The notes beneath the pieces were generated by a model, which made no database searches, was not told the origin of the DNA, and saw only the letters and a list, made by a program, of their open reading frames with translations. The position numbers and the translations under genes are program-made. A stretch of 64,000 nucleotides of DNA. Source: Dehalobacterium sp040766325. Its GTDB lineage: Bacteria > Bacillota > Dehalobacteriia > Dehalobacteriales > Dehalobacteriaceae. Shown in pieces: positions 25,660 to 35,250 of this stretch; position 1 is the stretch's first letter, and every line of letters begins with the position of its first letter. The stretch is from positions 109,538-173,537 of the forward strand of contig JAXGQR010000006.1 of the NCBI GenBank assembly GCA_040766325.1, in the 5' to 3' direction.

Positions 25660-27549
25660 ATGGAACAGGGACAATTCTTATCGCTGAAGGAAATGTTCTT
25701 ATTTAACGAAGGGACCTATTACCATTGCTATCAAAAATTCGGCAGCCATCGAGTGCGGATTAATGGAATTTGGGGTGTGCACTTTGCTATTTGGGCTCCG
25801 CGCGCGCTTCGGGTGTGTGTGATAGGAAATTTTAACGGTTGGCAAGGGTCTGTTCATACCATGGAAAAACAAGGGGAAACCGGGGTTTGGACTCTCTTTG
25901 TCCCTTATTTAACGACAGGAGAAATCTATAAATATGAAATATTCACGGCTGACGGGACGACATTGTTAAAGTCCGATCCTTGGGCCTTTCATTGTGAGGT
26001 CCGGCCGCATACGGCTTCTGTTGTTTATGATCTTGCCGGATATTTATGGGGAGATAAGGATTGGATGGAAAAAATAAACGGGGAATTTATCAGGGAACAG
26101 CCCATAAATATATATGAGGTACACCTAGGTTCCTGGCGTCGGCATCAAAATGGCTCTTTTTTAAATTATCGGGAATTGGCGCATCAATTGGTGCCTTACG
26201 TTAAGGAGATGGGTTATACCCATATTGAACTATTGCCTCTGATGGAACATCCTTTGGATTGCTCCTGGGGCTATCAGGTTACCGGCTACTATGCCGCCAC
26301 CAGCCGTTACGGTACCCCCCACGATTTGAAGTATTTCATTGACTGTTGTCACCAAGCCGGTTTGGGCGTGATTATGGATTGGGTGCCGGGCCATTTCTGC
26401 AAAGATGCCCATGGATTGGGGTGTTTTGACGGGGAAAATCTTTTCGAAGGGGAAGAACATGATCAGTGGGGCACTTATAAATTTGACTTTTCCCGCACGG
26501 AAGTTTGGAGTTTTCTTATTGGTAATGCGGTATTTTGGTTTCAAGAATACCATGTCGACGGATTGCGGGTGGATGGAGTGACCAGCATGCTCCTATTAAA
26601 TTTTGGAAAAGGGGAGCATAACTGGACCCCTAATATTTATGGGGGTAGGGAGAATCTGGAGGCCGTTGATTTTCTGCGTAAGCTGAATCAGGTGATTTTT
26701 CATTATTTTCCCGGCGCCTTAATGATCGCCGAAGAGTCCACAGATTGGCCGATGGTGACCAAACCTTCCCATGAAGGAGGTTTGGGTTTTAATTTTAAGT
26801 GGAATATGGGTTGGATGAACGACACCTTAAAGTATATGGAGACCTATTTTGACCGGCGCTGTGATTATCATCAATTGCTTACATTCTCATTGCTTTATGC
26901 CTTTTCCGAAGAATTTATTTTGCCTTTTTCCCATGATGAGGTGGTGCACGGGAAAAGGTCGCTTTTAAATAAGATGCCGGGCGACTATTGGCGTAAATTT
27001 GCCGGGCTGCGCCTGCTCCTTTGTTACCAAATTTGTCACCCGGGTAAAAAACTGCTTTTTATGGGGGGAGAATACGGTCAGTTTATTGAATGGCGGGAGG
27101 GGGAGTCCCTGGAGTGGTTTTTAACCGATTATGAAATGCATCATAAGCTACATTACTTTGTCAAAGAACTCAACCATTTGTATTTGCAGGAAACAAGTCT
27201 GTGGGAACTGGATTATTCCTGGGAAGGATTTCGTTGGCTGGATGTGCACAATTACCAACAAAGTGTGCTTGTCTTTATGCGGCGGGATCAAAAAGGTAAC
27301 TTTTTGCTGGTGGCACTTAATTTTCGCCCGGATTATTACCCTGTTTACAGGCTGGGTGTGCCGGTTTTAGGTCTTTACCAAGAGCTCTTTAATACAGATG
27401 CAGCGTCTTTTGGCGGTTCAGACCAGATAAATCCCGAACCTGTGTGTGGAGAAGAAATCCCCTATCATGGGCAGCCTTATTCCATCGAAGTGAAGCTGCC
27501 TCCTTTAGGCGGCATAATCATCAAGTTGATTCCTGAGTTTGCTGATTAA
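25660..27549 (+). CDS. glgB: 1,4-alpha-glucan branching enzyme
   Basis: This 629-residue enzyme transfers short alpha-1,4 chains to O-6 to create branches. The N-terminal CBM48/early-set domain (about 20-120) is followed by the GH13 barrel with DWVPGHF, nucleophile Asp in GLRVDGVTSML, acid Glu in MIAEESTDWP and stabiliser Asp in FSHDEVVHGK, then a C-terminal beta domain. The frame is open to 25528, but residues before 25660 are not family-like and would overlap the promoter. Its 3' end precedes the glgP start by 31 bases, and glgP, glgA and a debranching fusion follow. Confidence 0.96.
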   Translation: MEQGQFLSLKEMFLFNEGTYYHCYQKFGSHRVRINGIWGVHFAIWAPRALRVCVIGNFNGWQGSVHTMEKQGETGVWTLFVPYLTTGEIYKYEIFTADGTTLLKSDPWAFHCEVRPHTASVVYDLAGYLWGDKDWMEKINGEFIREQPINIYEVHLGSWRRHQNGSFLNYRELAHQLVPYVKEMGYTHIELLPLMEHPLDCSWGYQVTGYYAATSRYGTPHDLKYFIDCCHQAGLGVIMDWVPGHFCKDAHGLGCFDGENLFEGEEHDQWGTYKFDFSRTEVWSFLIGNAVFWFQEYHVDGLRVDGVTSMLLLNFGKGEHNWTPNIYGGRENLEAVDFLRKLNQVIFHYFPGALMIAEESTDWPMVTKPSHEGGLGFNFKWNMGWMNDTLKYMETYFDRRCDYHQLLTFSLLYAFSEEFILPFSHDEVVHGKRSLLNKMPGDYWRKFAGLRLLLCYQICHPGKKLLFMGGEYGQFIEWREGESLEWFLTDYEMHHKLHYFVKELNHLYLQETSLWELDYSWEGFRWLDVHNYQQSVLVFMRRDQKGNFLLVALNFRPDYYPVYRLGVPVLGLYQELFNTDAASFGGSDQINPEPVCGEEIPYHGQPYSIEVKLPPLGGIIIKLIPEFAD

Positions 27550-27580
27550 TATTTTGAGGATATTTTGGGGGAGGAAAGAG

Positions 27581-30005
27581 ATGATGTGGCTTAAAGAAGA
27601 TTTTAAAAAGGCATACATAGAAAAGTTTATTGAGATTCAGGGGGCAAGGCCGGAAACAGGAACTCCTTGGGAAAAATATCGCGCTTTGGTGGCATTAATC
27701 AAAGAGAAAATCAGCATTAGTCAGGCAGGGGCAAAAAATGCTTCTGAGCATCATAATGGAAAACAGGTCTATTATTTTTCTTTGGAATTTTTGATTGGTA
27801 AACTTTTATCCTATTATTTGATTAATTTAGGAATCAAGGACGTGGTTCGGGAAGGACTGGAAGAACTGGGCATTGACTTAGAGGAATTGATTGGTGAAGA
27901 AAGTGACGCAGCGCTCGGTAACGGAGGCTTAGGAAGGCTTTCCGCTTGTTATTTAGATTCCATGGCCTTTTTAGGCATACCGGGCCATGGCAATGGTATC
28001 CGTTATAAATATGGACTCTTTCAACAAAAAATAGTCAATGGTTTTCAGGTGGAACTTCCCGACAATTGGCTGAAAAATGGCTATCCCTGGGAAATGAGAA
28101 AGTCAGATAACACCGTAGTGGTGAAATTTAAAGGCTATGTGAGAACAGAAAACATCAAGGGTAGATTGACCTTTTTTCATGAAGGTTATGAACAGGTTTT
28201 GGCGGTGCCCTATGACGTTCCCATGATGGGTTTTGGTGCTTTGAATCAGGTTAATAATCTGCGGTTGTGGAGTGCGGAGCCGGCCAAGGATGATCTAGAC
28301 TTAGTCAGTTTTAATCAAGGGGACTACAGCAAGGCTGTGGCCTACCGTTCTGAGGTGGAGGCTATTTCCTATATCCTTTATCCTGAAGACAGCAGTCATG
28401 CCGGGCAGGAATTGCGTTTGAGACAAGAATATTTTTTTACTGCTGCCGGGTTAAGCACCATCGTGCGTTACTTTAAAAAGAGGAACAAATCTTTTGCCGA
28501 TTTCCCTCGGAAAGTTGCCGTGCATATTAATGACACTCATCCAGCTCTCTGTGTTCCGGAGTTAATGCGTATTTTAATCGATGAAGAGGGCTTAGGCTGG
28601 GAGGAATCCTGGAACATTACAGTTAATACCATTTCATTTACTAACCACACGATTCTTCCTGAAGCCATGGAAAAATGGCCGGTGGATATCATGAAGTATC
28701 AATGCCCACGCATTTATATGATTATTGAAGAAATTGACCGCAGATATCGGGAAGAAATGATGCGCAGGTACCCGGGGAAAAGAGATCTGATTGAACATAC
28801 GGCCATTATTCGCAACGGCCAAATTCACATGGCCCATTTGGCGGTAATTGGTAGTAATTCTGTTAATGGAGTGGCAGCACTGCATACGATGATTCTTAAA
28901 TCTCAGGTGCTGAAAGAATTTTATACCATCTATCCTTATAAATTTAACAATAAAACTAACGGAGTCAGTCACCGGAGATTTTTGCTGGAGGCCAATCCGG
29001 ATCTGTCCAAGTTAATTAGTGAGACGATAGGGGAAGAGTGGATCCTAAACAGTACATCTTTAGAAAAATTGCTGCCTTTTCAAGGGGATGCGGTTTTTCT
29101 GGAGAAATTATCCCGGGTGAAATACCAGAACAAATGTCGTTTAGCAAATTTTATCAAGGAGAGAATGAATATCCCGGTAGATCCCACTTCAATCTTTGAT
29201 ATCCAGGTGAAGAGAATCCATGCTTATAAACGTCAGCTTTTAAATATTTTTAAAATCATGGACCTGTATAATCGCTGGAAGGAGGATCTTAACCTGACAT
29301 TTACCCCACCACCTTTATTTTTGGCGGTAAAGTTGCCCCGGTTACCAATACGCGAAAAGCATCGTCAAGTTAATTACAACTGTCGCCCATAGAATCAATA
29401 CAGATCCCACGATGGAAGATAAAATGAAAGTTATTTTTTTGGAGAACTTCAATGTAAGTCTGGCAGAAATGATTTATCCCGCAGCGGATATCAGTGAACA
29501 GATTTCTACTGCCAGCCAGGAAGCTTCAGGAACGGGTAACATGAAATTTATGTTAAATGGGGCGATTACCTTAGGTACCTTAGACGGTGCTAATGTGGAA
29601 ATCAGGCAGGCCGTGGGAAATGAGAACATTGCGATTTTTGGTTTAAGAGCTAATGAGGTTTTGAATTACTATCAATGGGGAGGCTATCAATCTTGGGCTG
29701 AGTATCAGAATTTTTCCCGTTTGAAAAAAGTTGTTGATCAATTAGTGGATGGGAGTTTAGTGGAAGGACATGAATTTGCCGGTATTTATGAATCCTTGTT
29801 GCGGGATAACGACCAGTATTTTGTCTTAAAGGACTTTCGTTCTTATACGGATACCTGGCAAAAGCTTAATACTTGGTATCAACATAAGCTGTCTTGGGCA
29901 AGGTCCTGTTTGGTAAACATCGGGAAGGGCGGAATTTTTTCAAGTGACCGTGCGGTAAAGGAATACGCAGATGAAATTTGGCAGGTGCCTTATCAAAACC
30001 AATAA
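27581..30005 (+). pseudogene. glgP: Glycogen phosphorylase, frameshifted in the middle
   Basis: The sequence encodes a complete GT35 glycogen phosphorylase split over three frames. The first part (27581 to about 29305) has LGNGGLGRLSACYLDS and the QVKRIHAYKRQLLN active-site loop. Frame breaks occur at the CCCC run 29304-29307 and at CCCCGG 29336-29341. The family segment TTFIFGGKVAP is read between them, and IVKLITTVAHRI after the second break. The PLP-lysine region EASGTGNMKFMLNG lies in the last part (from 29412). Restoring one base at each site gives about 808 residues, the normal length. With the sequence as given, the product stops at 29392 and lacks the PLP lysine. Confidence 0.93.
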
Positions 30006-30074
30006 ACAGCGCTTTATAGATGTAACGGTTTTCCCTAGATATTCTTAAGATTAATAGAGGAAGGGGAGCGAGAT

Positions 30075-31511
30075 ATGAAAGTGCTTTTTGCTGTTGCGGA
30101 AGCAGATCCTTTTGTAAAAACTGGAGGATTGGGAGATGTGGGCGGTTCCTTGCCCAGGGTTATTAATAAAGACAACGGATCTTTACGCGTTATAATGCCT
30201 AAATATAGCTCTATCCCGCAATCTTTTTTGAGGGAAATGAATTATGTGATTAGTTTTTATGTTGATTTAGCCTGGCGCAGACAATATTGCGGATTATGGG
30301 AACTAATTTATGAAGGAGTACATTATTATTTCATCGATAATGAATACTATTTTAAGAGAGCCGGGATTTATGGATACGATGATGATGGAGAAAGATTCGC
30401 TTTTTTTAATAAAGCAGTTCTGGAGAGCTTGACACGAATGGAGGATTTTCGTCCGGATATTATCCATTGCAATGATTGGCATACCGCATTAATCCCAATG
30501 ATGTTAAAAGAATATTATGGCAACAATCCTTTTTATTATGGCATGAAAACGCTTTTTACCATTCATAATTTACAGCACCAGGGGATCTTTTCAAAAGATC
30601 TTTTGCCGGATGTGCTGTCCCTTGATCCTGATTCCAACGGGGCTCGTAATCTTGAATTTCATGAGGCGGTAAATTACCTGAAAGGTGCCTTAATGTATTC
30701 AGATCTTATCACTACCGTCAGCCCTACTTATAGCGAGGAAATCTTGGATCCTTATTATGGGGAGGGGTTAGACTTATTTCTCAGACAAAGAAAAGATGAT
30801 CTTTGCGGTATTCTTAACGGGATCGATTACCAAAAATTTGATCCCTGCCGCGATCCGGCTTTAATTTGTCATGCTCCCGAGGCCCAGTGGAAAAAGGAAA
30901 ACAAACTCCATGTCCAAATGCTATTTAATCTGCCTATTAACGATCAGGTGCCGATGCTGGCGATCATATCCCGGTTAGTGGAACAAAAGGGCTTGGATTT
31001 GGTCGGCCATATTATGGAGGAACTGATGGAGCTGGATATTCAGATGGTGGTGCTGGGGACCGGCGATTATAAAAGTGAAGAGATGTTTCGAAATTTTGCG
31101 CTCCGTTACCCTGAAAAGTTGGGGGTAAAATTAGTATTTCATGAGGAATTTGCTCATAAAATTTATGCCGGGTCCGATATTCTCCTGATGCCGTCTCGCT
31201 TTGAGCCTTGTGGTTTGTCTCAAATGACCGCCATGCGTTATGGTACCATTCCTATCGTGCGGGAAACGGGAGGGCTAAAGGATAGTGTGCAGCCTTACGA
31301 TAGTGAGAAAAATACCGGCAATGGTTTTGTCTTTGGTCCGTACAATGCTCATGAGCTGCTCTATACGGTACAAAAAGCGGTGCAACTGTATCATGAGGAT
31401 CAAGTAGCTTGGCAGGAGATGGTACAGCGAGCCATGGAAACTGATTTCAGTTGGGAACAATCTGCCCAAAAGTATCGTGAGCTTTATAAAGAATTAATGC
31501 TTAAGAGCTAA
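30075..31511 (+). CDS. glgA: Glycogen synthase (ADP-glucose type)
   Basis: This 478-residue GT5 transferase elongates alpha-1,4-glucan from ADP-glucose. The N-terminal KTGGLGDVGGSLP motif (about residues 17-29) binds ADP-glucose. The C-terminal lobe carries SRLVEQKGLDL (about 300) and the PSRFEPCGLSQMTAMRYGT motif (about 375-393). The ATG follows GGAAGGGGAG. No ADP-glucose pyrophosphorylase (glgC) gene is present in the window, so substrate supply lies elsewhere. It is co-directional within the glg operon. Confidence 0.97.
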   Translation: MKVLFAVAEADPFVKTGGLGDVGGSLPRVINKDNGSLRVIMPKYSSIPQSFLREMNYVISFYVDLAWRRQYCGLWELIYEGVHYYFIDNEYYFKRAGIYGYDDDGERFAFFNKAVLESLTRMEDFRPDIIHCNDWHTALIPMMLKEYYGNNPFYYGMKTLFTIHNLQHQGIFSKDLLPDVLSLDPDSNGARNLEFHEAVNYLKGALMYSDLITTVSPTYSEEILDPYYGEGLDLFLRQRKDDLCGILNGIDYQKFDPCRDPALICHAPEAQWKKENKLHVQMLFNLPINDQVPMLAIISRLVEQKGLDLVGHIMEELMELDIQMVVLGTGDYKSEEMFRNFALRYPEKLGVKLVFHEEFAHKIYAGSDILLMPSRFEPCGLSQMTAMRYGTIPIVRETGGLKDSVQPYDSEKNTGNGFVFGPYNAHELLYTVQKAVQLYHEDQVAWQEMVQRAMETDFSWEQSAQKYRELYKELMLKS

Positions 31512-31539
31512 CTTTAATAAAAGAAAAGGTTGGTAAATA

Positions 31540-34500
31540 ATGTTAGATTTTGAGGTCTATCATGACTCCCACAGATCCTTTTATCGTCATCCTTTTGGCG
31601 CCGTTCCCGTCGGATCAGAGGTGGTATTGAGAATAAAAATTATTTCTCAGGAACCGCCGGATCAGTGTATTTTGCGTATTTGGCGGCACGATGATCATTA
31701 TCAAGAAATTTCCATGGTAGGGCAAGAGGACTCTGGAGGAATAAATGAACATAGCCGGTTCTACACAGCTCGTTATCAGGTTCCGGAAAAACCGGGTTTA
31801 CTTTGGTATTCCTTCCGCCTCCATCGTGGGGATCAGGTATATTACTACGGAAATAATCAGGAAAAGTTGGGGGGTGAGGGTGTTTTAAGTAAAATCGAAT
31901 CCCCCACCTATCAGATTACCGTTTTTAAACCGCAACAAGTGCCCGCATGGTATAAAGAAGGGGTGATGTATCAGATTTTTGTTGACCGCTTTCACAAAGG
32001 AACGGATGATGGTGCAATAAGTGACATCCGGGAGAGTATTGCCCTAAAACAGGCTCTATTCCATCTAGATTGGCAGGATACCCCTTTTTATCTCAGGGAC
32101 GAGCAGGGACGGATTACCAGGTGGACCTTTTTTGGGGGGAATTTGACCGGGGTTTTAGAAAAGTTAGATTATTTGGAAAGCCTGGGTGTGAGCATCATCT
32201 ATTTTAATCCCATTTTTGAAGCGTCAAGCAATCATAAGTATGATACGGCAGATTATATGAAAATTGACGGTATGTTTGGTGATGAAAAAATCTTTCGCCG
32301 TTTGGTCGAGGAGGCTAAGAAAAGAGGCATTGCCATTATTTTGGATGGTGTCTTTAGCCACACCGGGGCCAATAGCATCTACTTTGACAAATACGGTTAC
32401 TTCAATGGGCGGGGGGCATTTCAGTCGTCTGATTCTCCCTATGCCTCCTGGTATTCTATTGGAGAAGATAGAACCTATGATTGCTGGTGGGGGGTAGAGG
32501 ATTTACCAAATGTGAATGAGATGGAACCTTCCTATCAGGAGTTTATTTTTGGAGGGCAGGATTCGGTGGTGCGCCATTGGCTAAAAATGGGTGTAAAAGG
32601 CTGGCGCCTTGATGTTGTGGACGAGTTGCCCGATGAATTTGTCAAAAAACTCCGTCAGGTGGTGAAAGCGACGGATCCGGAAGCCGTGTTGATCGGAGAA
32701 GTATGGGAGGATGCCTCTAATAAGGTGAGTTATGGCAAGCTGCGTGAGTATTTTGGCGGAGAGGAATTGGATGGTGTCATGAACTATCCTCTGCGCAGTA
32801 TCTTTCTGTCTTATCTTTTAGGAAGGATTGAAGCTTCTCAGGTTCATGATCGAGTCATGAATCTTTACGAGAATTATCCTCGGGAAAATTTTTTGGCCGC
32901 CATGAATATCATCGGTAGTCATGACCGTAGAAGGGCCTTAACTATCTTGGGGGAATCCCCCGAGGAAGAAGAACTGTCGCCTAGAGAAAAGGAATTGTAC
33001 CGCTTGCCCCCGGCCAAGAAAGCTCTGGGCATTAAAAGGTTGAAGGTTATATCATTACTTCAGATGACTTTTCCGGGAGTTCCTTGTATTTATTATGGAG
33101 ATGAAGCGGGCATGGAGGGTTATGCCGATCCATATAATCGGGGACCCTATCCTTGGGGCCGGGAGGATGAGGAACTTTTGTCTTGGTACCGGCGCTTAAT
33201 CCGCATGCGACGGGAATATCGAGTCTTTCGGGAAGGTAATTTTAGCTCCCTTTATCAAGGAGAGGATGTTTATGGGTATTCCTTGCAGGGAGAGGGGGAA
33301 AAGGTTTTTGTTCTTGTGAACCGCCACCTCTTTGAGGAACGAACCATAAAGTTTAATCTAAGGGAAAGGGTTAAGGAGGAGACGCAACTCCTGGTTTTAG
33401 ATCTTTTATCGGGAAAAAATCTGGATCAAAATGAAGAAATCTTTGTCATTCCCCCTCTTTCCGGCAGGGTGATTTATAGTAAAGAATTGCCCCAAGAACG
33501 GTCGGAGGAATTGATGCTACCGGTAGGATGCGGTGTTTTACTGCATATTACCTCTTTGCCTTCTCCCTGGAGGATGGGGGATTTTGGCCAGGAATCTTAC
33601 CGTTTTGCGGATTTCCTGAGCGCAGCCGGTCACACTATTTGGCAGGTGTTGCCCCTGCACCCCCCCGGCTCCGGTCATTCTCCTTATCAATGTTTTTCCG
33701 CTTTTGCGGGAAATGAATTTTTAATTGATACCGGTCATCTGATAGAAGAAGGATTATTGAAACCAGAAGAAGTGGCGGAAGAACTGGAAAAAATTAACGA
33801 AACCCCGGGCAATCCTTTTCGGGTAAATTTTTCCGAAGCTAAGGACAGTAAAAGGAGGCTTTTTCGCAAGGCGTGGCGGCGCTTTAAAGCTACGCAGCGT
33901 CGCAAGAGGATAAGAAGTTTGTCCTCAACTTATCTGCTGCCGGAAAACTATGAGAGATTTCAACAGCAACATAGATTTTGGCTAGAGGACTATTGTCTTT
34001 ATGCCGCATTGAAAAAGCTTTTTAAAGGTGAGCCTTGGTATCTATGGAAGTCGGAAATAAGGGAGCGGCAGGCGGAAGCTTTGTCTTATTATCGAAAAAA
34101 ACTAACTCGAGATATAGATTATTATCGTTTTCTCCAATATACCTTCTTTACTCAATGGGAGGAACTAAAAAGTTATTGCCGGAGAAAAGGAATTTCTATC
34201 TTAGGTGATCTACCAATCTATGTTGCCCATGACAGTGCCGATACCTGGGTTAACCGTCAACTTTTCGCCTTGGATGAAGCAGGACAGCCCCTGAAGATGG
34301 CCGGCGTTCCTCCCGATTATTTTTCCCATGAGGGGCAACTATGGGGTAACCCGGTTTATCGCTGGGATAAAATGGCCGAGGAGGATTATGTTTGGTGGAG
34401 AGAACGGATCAGGCATAGTATTAACCTCTACGATTATCTCCGCTTAGATCATTTTCGAGGGTTCGAAGGATACTGGGCGGTACCGAGAGGAGAAAAAACT

Positions 34501-35058
34501 GCTGTATCCGGGCATTGGTATAAAGGACCGGGGGTGGAATTTTTTGAAGTTTTGCGCCGGGACTTAGGCGACCTACCCTTTATTGTCGAAGATTTGGGTG
34601 TTATTACTCCGGAGGTGCATAATCTCAAACACCTCTGCGGCTTTCCCGGCATGTGGGTATATCAGTTTTCCCATAGAGAGATGGTGGAGCCCAAAGACCG
34701 GGAGGCAGAGGAAAATTCACTAAGGTTAGATGGAGGATCGGAGAGTTTTCAGAGAGAAATAAAAGATAAAGTCTACCAAAATATTGTTTATTACACCGGT
34801 ACCCATGATAATGATACCTTGGCGGGATGGTGTCAGGATCAAGGAGAAGACTGCTCTGTGCCCGATATTATGGAAAAAATCTACCAAAGCGAAGCTGCTT
34901 GGGTGATCGTTCCCATGCAGGATGTGCTGCGCCTGGGAAAAGAGCATCGCATGAATATCCCCGGTACTGCCGAAGGGAATTGGGCATGGCGGCTGGAGCC
35001 CAGTTTTTTAACAGATGAGATTAAGCGCTGGCTGGGGAAACTCGCGGCGAAAAGATAA
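31540..35058 (+). CDS. Fusion of GH13 debranching/amylase-like domain and 4-alpha-glucanotransferase (MalQ)
   Basis: This 1172-residue protein joins two enzymes. Residues about 1-650 form an N-terminal beta domain plus a GH13 barrel with nucleophile Asp in GWRLDVVDELP, acid Glu in VLIGEVWEDAS and stabiliser Asp in IIGSHDRRRAL, of the neopullulanase/debranching type. Residues about 660-1172 form a GH77 amylomaltase: HTIWQVLPLHPPGSG, nucleophile Asp in LRLDHFRGFEGYW, Glu in IVEDLGVITPEV and Asp in YTGTHDNDTLAGW. Both active sites look intact. The fusion could debranch or hydrolyse glucans and directly disproportionate the released oligosaccharides. It ends the glycogen operon. Confidence 0.93.
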   Translation: MLDFEVYHDSHRSFYRHPFGAVPVGSEVVLRIKIISQEPPDQCILRIWRHDDHYQEISMVGQEDSGGINEHSRFYTARYQVPEKPGLLWYSFRLHRGDQVYYYGNNQEKLGGEGVLSKIESPTYQITVFKPQQVPAWYKEGVMYQIFVDRFHKGTDDGAISDIRESIALKQALFHLDWQDTPFYLRDEQGRITRWTFFGGNLTGVLEKLDYLESLGVSIIYFNPIFEASSNHKYDTADYMKIDGMFGDEKIFRRLVEEAKKRGIAIILDGVFSHTGANSIYFDKYGYFNGRGAFQSSDSPYASWYSIGEDRTYDCWWGVEDLPNVNEMEPSYQEFIFGGQDSVVRHWLKMGVKGWRLDVVDELPDEFVKKLRQVVKATDPEAVLIGEVWEDASNKVSYGKLREYFGGEELDGVMNYPLRSIFLSYLLGRIEASQVHDRVMNLYENYPRENFLAAMNIIGSHDRRRALTILGESPEEEELSPREKELYRLPPAKKALGIKRLKVISLLQMTFPGVPCIYYGDEAGMEGYADPYNRGPYPWGREDEELLSWYRRLIRMRREYRVFREGNFSSLYQGEDVYGYSLQGEGEKVFVLVNRHLFEERTIKFNLRERVKEETQLLVLDLLSGKNLDQNEEIFVIPPLSGRVIYSKELPQERSEELMLPVGCGVLLHITSLPSPWRMGDFGQESYRFADFLSAAGHTIWQVLPLHPPGSGHSPYQCFSAFAGNEFLIDTGHLIEEGLLKPEEVAEELEKINETPGNPFRVNFSEAKDSKRRLFRKAWRRFKATQRRKRIRSLSSTYLLPENYERFQQQHRFWLEDYCLYAALKKLFKGEPWYLWKSEIRERQAEALSYYRKKLTRDIDYYRFLQYTFFTQWEELKSYCRRKGISILGDLPIYVAHDSADTWVNRQLFALDEAGQPLKMAGVPPDYFSHEGQLWGNPVYRWDKMAEEDYVWWRERIRHSINLYDYLRLDHFRGFEGYWAVPRGEKTAVSGHWYKGPGVEFFEVLRRDLGDLPFIVEDLGVITPEVHNLKHLCGFPGMWVYQFSHREMVEPKDREAEENSLRLDGGSESFQREIKDKVYQNIVYYTGTHDNDTLAGWCQDQGEDCSVPDIMEKIYQSEAAWVIVPMQDVLRLGKEHRMNIPGTAEGNWAWRLEPSFLTDEIKRWLGKLAAKR

Positions 35059-35096
35059 GTGCTAGCCGGGGCGTAGAAATGTTTTTTAGACCAGGG

Positions 35097-35124
35097 TTGC
35101 TTTTAGAACCATATTTGATATAAT
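35097..35124 (+). promoter_or_regulatory. Sigma-A-type promoter of glnA
   Basis: TTGCTT (35097-35102) and TATAAT (35119-35124) are separated by 16 bases. Transcription would start near 35131, giving a leader of about 120 bases that contains a terminator-like hairpin. Confidence 0.7.
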
Positions 35125-35163
35125 TATATTGATGAAAAAGATTCATGGTAACGATTGATGCGG

Positions 35164-35206
35164 GCAACGGAGTCCTCGTGCAAGTAATTTTGGCGAGGAC
35201 TTTTTT
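35164..35206 (+). promoter_or_regulatory. Leader terminator/antiterminator upstream of glnA
   Basis: AGTCCTCG (35171-35178) pairs with CGAGGACT (35194-35201) and is followed by TTTTTT, an intrinsic terminator located between the promoter and the glnA start. The 5' arm can alternatively pair within 35164-35181 (GCAACG with CGTGC), which would disrupt the terminator. This mutually exclusive layout fits transcription attenuation, for example by an ANTAR-type RNA-binding protein or a ligand-sensing RNA. The mechanism is inference. Confidence 0.6.
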
Positions 35207-35250
35207 ACTTTTCAATTTCTAATGGATAATGAAAAAGGGAGGTTGAAATT

